From Acidimicrobiales bacterium (GTDB lineage: Bacteria > Actinomycetota > Acidimicrobiia > Acidimicrobiales > Acidimicrobilacustridaceae), in the NCBI GenBank assembly GCA_023261915.1, contig JALRFT010000062.1:1-8580 (forward strand): a stretch of DNA of 8,580 bases, given 5' to 3'. The translations under genes and the position numbers were made by a program. Each line of letters starts with the position of its first letter. Position 1 is the stretch's first letter. This document shows positions 1 to 4,435 of the stretch, one piece after another. Below the pieces are notes generated by a model. The model ran no database searches. It was given only the letters and a program-made list of their open reading frames with translations, and was not told where the DNA came from.

Positions 1-650
1 TGGCGCTGCTCCAGTTCCTCGCCCTTTTCGGATTCTGGATGCTCCTCTCGTGGCGACTGGATCCGATGTATCTCGCCTTCGGACTCATCTCGGCAGCAGG
101 GATCACCGTCTGGGCTCAGCGGCTCACGGCCACCATCGTCCACGATGATCGTCCCTCGCCGGGGTGGTTCCGGCTGCCCACCCTCGCCGCTCGACTCGTG
201 GCCTACGTCGGTTGGATCCTGTGGTCGATGCTGAAGGCGGGCCTACAGATCGCCCGAATCGTGCTCTCGCCCGGCCTCAACATTGATCCTCGGGAGTTGC
301 GTTTCCGGATCGACCTTCGCAGCCCCATGGCCCGCACAGTATTTGCCAATTCGATCACGCTCGTCCCCGGCACGCTCACCGTCGACATCGAAGGTGACTG
401 GGTACTGGTGCACGCCCTGTACCCCGAGGCAGCGGACGACATCCTGTCGGGCAAACTCCAAAACCGCGTGGCCCGCCTCTTTGACGAAGGGGAACAACCC
501 TCCGTCGATCCGGAATGCTGGGTGACGACGGGCGGAGCGCCACTGCCAGCCGGTGATCCCTCCGACTCGTCCCTGCTCCACCACTCCACGCCCCATCAGC
601 CCGACCACCCCGATGAGTGGGACCCCGAGCACGATGGTGACGAACCATGA
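1..650 (+). CDS. mnhE: Na+/H+ antiporter subunit E (MnhE/MrpE), 5' partial
   Basis: Small membrane subunit of the Mrp-type multisubunit cation/proton antiporter, equivalent to MbhA of membrane-bound hydrogenases. The first in-frame ATG is at 39, but the open frame runs to the left edge (codons from position 3) and encodes ALLQFLALFGFW before it. That is the usual hydrophobic start of MnhE, so the true start lies outside the window. Counting from the ATG at 39, a membrane segment covers about residues 9-28 and another about 50-76. The family signature ANSITLVPGTLTV is at 103-115, followed by the cytoplasmic domain. The C-terminus (about 165-203) is an unusual hydrophilic tail rich in Asp/Glu/Pro with five His. 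The gene overlaps mnhF by 4 nt (ATGA at 647-650). The family call is firm; the start and anything further upstream cannot be seen. Confidence 0.93.
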   Translation, partial: ALLQFLALFGFWMLLSWRLDPMYLAFGLISAAGITVWAQRLTATIVHDDRPSPGWFRLPTLAARLVAYVGWILWSMLKAGLQIARIVLSPGLNIDPRELRFRIDLRSPMARTVFANSITLVPGTLTVDIEGDWVLVHALYPEAADDILSGKLQNRVARLFDEGEQPSVDPECWVTTGGAPLPAGDPSDSSLLHHSTPHQPDHPDEWDPEHDGDEP

Positions 651-964
651 CAGTGGTGGCATCCATTGCATCGGCCGCTATTGCCCTGTTGATCCTGTCG
701 TCGCTGATCCAGATCGCCACGGGCAAGACGGTGCTTGACCGACTCCTCGCCACCGCCCTCGCTGCGGCCAACGCACTCGTTCTCCTCATGCTCCTTGGCT
801 TCGTGTTCGATCGAGTCTCGTTCTTTGGGGACATTGGTCTGGCCTACGCCTTGCTGGCCTTTCTCTTCCCCATCGCCTTCGCCCGCTACCTCGAGGCCGA
901 GGGTGACAAGGATCGTGGGGGTTCGGGGTCACTCACCCCCGACGACGAGGGAGGTGGGCCGTGA
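647..964 (+). CDS. mnhF: Na+/H+ antiporter subunit F (MnhF/MrpF)
   Basis: A 105-residue membrane protein of the MnhF/MrpF family (MbhB in hydrogenases), a small structural subunit of the antiporter complex. It shows three hydrophobic segments at about residues 3-23, 33-53 and 60-80. The family pattern is visible: G-K-T-V-L-D-R-L-L-A after the first helix, then a helix ending near V-F-D-R and a third helix carrying GLAYALLAFLFPIAFARYLE. The C-terminal 22 residues are a polar Gly/Asp-rich tail, longer than in many homologues. The ATG at 647 overlaps the mnhE stop by 4 nt, with a GGTGA-like ribosome site at 636-640. The stop overlaps the GTG of mnhG by 4 nt. Size, topology and position between E and G make the call secure. 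Confidence 0.93.
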   Translation: MTVVASIASAAIALLILSSLIQIATGKTVLDRLLATALAAANALVLLMLLGFVFDRVSFFGDIGLAYALLAFLFPIAFARYLEAEGDKDRGGSGSLTPDDEGGGP

Positions 965-1269
965 TCGGCGACGTCATCGCCGCCATCCTCATCCTCGCCG
1001 GGGTGGGGTTCCTCGCCCTCGGGGTCATCGGCACTGCCCGATTCCCCGACTACTACAGCCGCACCCACGCGGTGGCCAAGGCCGAGACCCTTGGCATGCT
1101 CCTGGTGTTCGCCGGCCTTCTCGTCACCCTGCGGGGTGGCGCCGGCACCGCCCAGTTGGCCCTCATTGCCCTGTTCTCGTTCCTCGTCAACCCCACGGCC
1201 ACCCATGCCCTCGCCCGCGTGGCCAGGCGACGTGGGATGACCCCGTGGCACAAGGACGATCCCCGATGA
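961..1269 (+). CDS. mnhG: Na+/H+ antiporter subunit G (MnhG/MrpG)
   Basis: A 102-residue membrane subunit of the MnhG/MrpG (PhaG) family, MbhC in hydrogenase nomenclature. Three hydrophobic segments lie at about residues 4-24, 38-58 and 64-84. The diagnostic loop RFPDYYSRTHAVAKAETLG (29-47) is present almost in consensus form, and F-L-V-N-P-T-A-T-H-A-L-A-R follows the last helix, as expected for the family. Translation starts at GTG 961. A strong GGAGG at 950-954 sits 6 nt upstream, which supports this non-ATG start, and the GTGA overlap with the mnhF stop fits the pattern of the other junctions. The C-terminus is a short basic tail. The stop overlaps the next start (ATG 1266). Confidence 0.94.
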   Translation: MIGDVIAAILILAGVGFLALGVIGTARFPDYYSRTHAVAKAETLGMLLVFAGLLVTLRGGAGTAQLALIALFSFLVNPTATHALARVARRRGMTPWHKDDPR

Positions 1270-1808
1270 GTTGGGCCTTCGACCTGATCCTGTTGGCTCT
1301 TCTCGTGGCCTCGGCGGTCGTCGCCCTCCGGGTGCGCCAGCTCGTCGCCACCGTGGCGGTGCTCGCCGTCTACTCCCTTCTCAGTGCGCTGCTGTTCGCC
1401 AACATGGGAGCCGTCGACGTCGCCTACGTCGAGGCCGTCCTCGGATCAGCGTTGTCGGGGGTTCTCATGCTCGTAGCCGTCCTGATCACCGACAACGTCC
1501 GCACCTCCCGCTCGTCCCGGGCACAGTGGTTCGCCATCCCCGTCGTCACCGCCGTGGTCGTCCTCCTCATGATCGGAACCTCGGGGCTCCCCGATCGAGG
1601 GGACCCCAACGCCCCCGCCATGGAAGGGGTGGCGGCCGACTACGTGGAGCGATCGCTTGCCGACACCGACACGCCAAACCCGGTGACGTCCATCCTCGCC
1701 GACTACCGCGGAACCGACACCATGGGTGAGACCGCCGTTGTCTTTACCGCTGCCCTCGCGGTCGGACTCATCCTCCGGCGCGGACTCCGTCAGGCCACGA
1801 CGCCATGA
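1266..1808 (+). CDS. Antiporter subunit with MbhD (DUF4040) and MbhE-like parts
   Basis: A 180-residue membrane protein matching the C-terminal part of MrpA/MnhA, which exists as separate MbhD and MbhE subunits in membrane-bound hydrogenases. The frame is open further upstream to 735, but ATG 1266 is the start: it gives the 4-nt overlap with mnhG, has AAGGA at 1252-1256, and begins directly with the first helix. Residues 5-77 form the DUF4040/MbhD unit of three helices, with the conserved GAVDVAYVEAVLGSALS stretch and a membrane-embedded Glu56. A helix at about 88-105 is followed by the MbhE-like part: a periplasmic loop at 108-155 with the pattern ILADYRGTDTMGE (143-155), then a last helix at about 156-171. 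In classical Mrp operons these parts sit at the end of a very large MrpA; here they form a free small protein. MbhD/MbhE homology is clear; the fusion may be common in related bacteria. Confidence 0.87.
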   Translation: MSWAFDLILLALLVASAVVALRVRQLVATVAVLAVYSLLSALLFANMGAVDVAYVEAVLGSALSGVLMLVAVLITDNVRTSRSSRAQWFAIPVVTAVVVLLMIGTSGLPDRGDPNAPAMEGVAADYVERSLADTDTPNPVTSILADYRGTDTMGETAVVFTAALAVGLILRRGLRQATTP

Positions 1809-2317
1809 TCGGGACCAACCCGTCGTCGAACGTTCGCACGGTGTCCGTGCTCGTCGTTCCCTTCGTCCTCATGTTCGGTATCTACGTCGCCGCCCACGGC
1901 CATTACGGCCCGGGAGGAGGGTTCGCCGGGGGTGTCATTGCGGCCGTTGCGGTCGTCGTGGTGCGCATGATCGTCCCGCGGACACTCTCCGAACGCTTCT
2001 TCCCGCCGAGCCTTGCCCTCTGGCTGATGATCATTGGGGTCGGGCTGTACGTCGGCATTGCCTTGGCGTCGCTGTTCCTCGGAGGGAACCTTCTCGATTA
2101 CGACGAACTGCCGCTTCCCGGAGATCCCGCCCAGCAGCGCTACTACGGCATCCTCCTGGTCGAGTTCGGTGTGCTGTTGGGGGTGTGCGGTGCCATGGTC
2201 TACATCTTCGACCTGCTCGCCGACGTCCTGAGTTCCTCCACTGGGGACGTCCCGCAGCAACCACTGAGCACCTCGGGTGACTCGTCGCCCGCATCCGATG
2301 CGGAGGCGAGCCGATGA
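1805..2317 (+). CDS. mnhB: Na+/H+ antiporter subunit B (MnhB/MrpB)
   Basis: A 170-residue membrane subunit of the MnhB/MrpB family (MbhF in hydrogenases). Four hydrophobic segments are visible at about residues 10-29, 38-55, 71-93 and 119-141. The family hallmark is the glycine-rich turn HGHYGPGGGFAGGVIAA after the first helix. A loop with GDPAQQRYYGILLVEFGV then leads into the last helix, also typical. The C-terminal 27 residues are a Ser/Pro/Asp-rich polar tail. ATG 1805 overlaps the preceding stop by 4 nt; no strong Shine-Dalgarno is seen, so translation probably depends on coupling to the upstream gene. The stop overlaps ATG 2314 of mnhC by 4 nt. MrpB is one of the subunits lining the cation-transport part of the complex, as known from the family. 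Confidence 0.94.
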   Translation: MIGTNPSSNVRTVSVLVVPFVLMFGIYVAAHGHYGPGGGFAGGVIAAVAVVVVRMIVPRTLSERFFPPSLALWLMIIGVGLYVGIALASLFLGGNLLDYDELPLPGDPAQQRYYGILLVEFGVLLGVCGAMVYIFDLLADVLSSSTGDVPQQPLSTSGDSSPASDAEASR

Positions 2318-2694
2318 GTTCGGTCATCGACGCCATCTCGGGTCGCTACGCCTGGCTGATCGTCGTGGCGCTGCTCGGCATCGGGCTCTGGGCCGCCCTT
2401 ACCGAACGCCATCTCATCAAGAAGCTCGTGGGCCTGTCCATCTTCCAGACGGCCATCTTCCTGTTCTACATCGAGGGATCGGTGCGCACTGGTGGTGAAG
2501 TGCCGGTGATCGACCCGGCCCTGGGCTCAGACCCCGAGGCCTACGTAAATCCCCTCCCCCACGTGCTGATGCTCACCGGTCTCGTCGTTGCCGTGGCCGT
2601 CCTCGGTGTTGCCCTAGCCCTAGCCGTGGTGATCCAGCGCTCGTTCGGGACGCTCGACGACGAGGAACTCTCAGCTGAGGCGGACCAGCCATGA
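2314..2694 (+). CDS. mnhC: Na+/H+ antiporter subunit C (MnhC/MrpC, NuoK-like)
   Basis: A 126-residue NuoK-like membrane subunit (MbhG in hydrogenases), homologous to the NuoK subunit of complex I. Three hydrophobic segments lie at about residues 11-29, 36-56 and 83-109. The characteristic pattern is a first helix, a basic turn (E-R-H-L-I-K-K-L-V-G), the second helix L-S-I-F-Q-T-A-I-F-L-F-Y-I, a polar loop ending V-N-P-L-P-H-V-L-M-L-T, and a long last helix. The N-P-L-P-H-x-L-x-L-T-x-I/L-V motif is the standard MnhC signature. Translation starts at ATG 2314 with GGAGG at 2302-2306. The C-terminus is a short acidic tail (D-D-E-E-L-S-A-E-A-D). It overlaps mnhB and mnhD by 4 nt each. Confidence 0.94.
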   Translation: MSSVIDAISGRYAWLIVVALLGIGLWAALTERHLIKKLVGLSIFQTAIFLFYIEGSVRTGGEVPVIDPALGSDPEAYVNPLPHVLMLTGLVVAVAVLGVALALAVVIQRSFGTLDDEELSAEADQP

Positions 2695-4202
2695 TCACCG
2701 AGTCCACCTCCCTGTTGCCTCCGCTGCTTCCAGCAGGGATGCTGGCGGCGGCCATCGTTGCAGCGGCGATCGGGAGTCGGTGGCCGGGGGCCGCGCGCTG
2801 GCTGGCCGTGGCTGCCACCCTGGCCGGCACGATCGCCTGTGCCATCGGCTTGTCACAGGTCATTGGCGGTCAAACCCTCGTGGCCGCTCTCGGCGGCTGG
2901 GCCCAACCGCTCGGCATCGCCCAGCGGTTTGACGCCCTCTCGGGATTCATCGCCACGCTGGTCTGCTTCATCGGTCTGCTCGTCGTCCTCTATCCGCCGG
3001 GCATTGGGTTCCAGACCCCCCCTGACCGCAGGCTGCCCGTTCACGCCCTAGTGCTGCTACTTCTGGCCGGGTTGCTGGGCGTGGCCATGGCAGCGGACCT
3101 CTTCAACCTCTTCGTCTTCCTCGAGATCTACTCCATCGCCGCCTACTCACTGATTGCCCTCGGTGGCCCACTCGGCGCCGTGGCCGCCTTCCGTTACCTG
3201 GTGATCGGAACGATCGGCTCAGGCCTCTACCTCCTCGGTGTCGGGTTCGTGTACTTCACCACCGGCACACTGTCGATGGCGGACGCCTCGGACAAGCTCG
3301 GGACTGTAGGGCCCACCGCCACAGTCACTACCGCTGTCGTTCTCATGGTCGTGGGCCTCGCCACCAAGATGGCGCTGTTCCCCCTCCACGTCTGGTTGCC
3401 CGATGCCCACAGTCACGCACCACCTGCAGCAGCGGCCTTGCTGGCCAGCGTTCAGGTCAAGGTCGCTGCCTACGCCATCGTCCGCATTGTCTTCGACGTC
3501 GTACCCGATGATGTGCTTGCAGCATTTCCTCTCCTCGCCATCATCACCTGGGCGGGGGTCGGCGGGGTGCTCTTCGGCTCCGTCATGGCCATCCGTCAGA
3601 CCGATTTCAAACGAATGTTGGCCTTTTCCACCGTGGCCCAGCTCGGCTACATCGGTATCGGTATCGGCCTCGACACTCCGTTGGCACTCGTGGGTGCACT
3701 CCTGTTGGTCCTCAACCATGCCTTCATGAAGGGCACGATGTTCTTCGTAGCCGGAAACGTCTACGAGGCAACGGGGCGCAAAACCATCGCCGCTTTCGCC
3801 GGCCTCGGCCGCCGGATGCCGTGGACCATGACGGGGTTCACCATCGCCGCCGCCTCAATGATCGGCCTGCCACCCACGGCCGGGTTCTTCTCCAAGTTCT
3901 ATCTCGTGCTCGGTGCAGCCGAAGCGGGAGATACGGGAACTCCATGGTCATGGGTGGTGGCCATCGTGGTAGCGGCGTCGAGCATTCTCACGCTTACCTA
4001 CTTCGTCCCCGTTCTCGAAGCCATCTGGTTCAAACCCGACCCGGACGGCGAGGATGCCCCCACCCGCGAAGTCCGTTCACTGGCAGTACTTCCCGTAGCC
4101 GTGCTGGCGGTGGGACTGCTCGTGATCGGCCTGCTGAACGTCAGCATCGTCAACGACCTTCTTAACCCGATCGCCGTCAGCATCTCGGGCACCCGAGGCT
4201 GA
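2691..4202 (+). CDS. mnhD: Na+/H+ antiporter subunit D (MnhD/MrpD, NuoM/N-like)
   Basis: A 503-residue proton-translocating membrane subunit of the MrpD/NuoM/NuoN superfamily (MbhH in hydrogenases), with about 14 hydrophobic segments and normal length. Residues expected in the proton path are present: Glu145 in LFNLFVFLEIYSIAAYS; Lys226 in the T-K-M-A-L-F-P-L-H-V-W-L-P-D-A-H motif; Lys257 in Q-V-K-V-A-A-Y; and His343/Lys347 in N-H-A-F-M-K-G. The late signature GLPPTAGFFSKFYLV (392-406) is also complete. No frameshift or missing key residue is seen, so the subunit looks functional. ATG 2691 overlaps mnhC by 4 nt. It is the last gene of the antiporter unit; the next gene begins 233 nt later. 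This is the only ND4/ND5-type subunit in view, and a second one (MrpA N-terminal part) would have to lie upstream of the window. Confidence 0.95.
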   Translation: MITESTSLLPPLLPAGMLAAAIVAAAIGSRWPGAARWLAVAATLAGTIACAIGLSQVIGGQTLVAALGGWAQPLGIAQRFDALSGFIATLVCFIGLLVVLYPPGIGFQTPPDRRLPVHALVLLLLAGLLGVAMAADLFNLFVFLEIYSIAAYSLIALGGPLGAVAAFRYLVIGTIGSGLYLLGVGFVYFTTGTLSMADASDKLGTVGPTATVTTAVVLMVVGLATKMALFPLHVWLPDAHSHAPPAAAALLASVQVKVAAYAIVRIVFDVVPDDVLAAFPLLAIITWAGVGGVLFGSVMAIRQTDFKRMLAFSTVAQLGYIGIGIGLDTPLALVGALLLVLNHAFMKGTMFFVAGNVYEATGRKTIAAFAGLGRRMPWTMTGFTIAAASMIGLPPTAGFFSKFYLVLGAAEAGDTGTPWSWVVAIVVAASSILTLTYFVPVLEAIWFKPDPDGEDAPTREVRSLAVLPVAVLAVGLLVIGLLNVSIVNDLLNPIAVSISGTRG

Positions 4203-4215
4203 ACGGCCTGCACAA

Positions 4216-4235
4216 GCGGCGACGACCACCGCCGC
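4216..4235 (+). terminator. Weak hairpin just after the antiporter operon
   Basis: A 6-bp stem GCGGCG (4216-4221) pairs with CGCCGC (4230-4235) across an 8-nt loop, 14 nt after the mnhD stop. Its position suits transcript end formation, but no T-run follows. It is therefore not a standard intrinsic terminator and could be chance in GC-rich sequence. Confidence 0.2.
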
Positions 4236-4386
4236 CGCCGGGAGTCGACCTCTGCCGTGCCGGTCGGGTCCGGGCTCTCTGGCCCAACTCGAGGCCGCCA
4301 TTGCGCCAGCAGGTGACTCGTGGACCTGCACCACGTCAGCGCCTGTAGGCGTGGGGCCCGCAACGGAGGGTCCGGTGGGTAGATGG

Positions 4387-4392
4387 TAGGGT
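4387..4392 (+). promoter_or_regulatory. Possible -10 element of the SLH protein gene
   Basis: TAGGGT at 4387-4392 fits the TANNNT pattern of a sigma-70-type -10 box and lies 43 nt before the GTG start at 4436. No convincing TTGACA-like -35 box is found 16-18 nt upstream. The 233-nt gap and the switch from antiporter to a secreted protein make a separate promoter likely, but this exact site is weakly supported. Confidence 0.25.
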
Positions 4393-4424
4393 TGCGCCTT
4401 GTTGTTGAAGAACCTGCCATCAGC

Positions 4425-4430
4425 GAGAGG
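4425..4430 (+). promoter_or_regulatory. Ribosome binding site fixing the GTG start at 4436
   Basis: GAGAGG lies 5 nt upstream of GTG 4436. With the signal peptide that begins directly at this codon, it decides the non-ATG start of the SLH protein. Confidence 0.6.
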
Positions 4431-4435
4431 CACCC

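Noticed and set aside
735..1265. Upstream extension of the MbhD/MbhE frame through mnhF and mnhG.
   Set aside because: The extension translates to an Arg/Pro/His-rich out-of-frame product of two clear genes. The membrane protein begins at ATG 1266.
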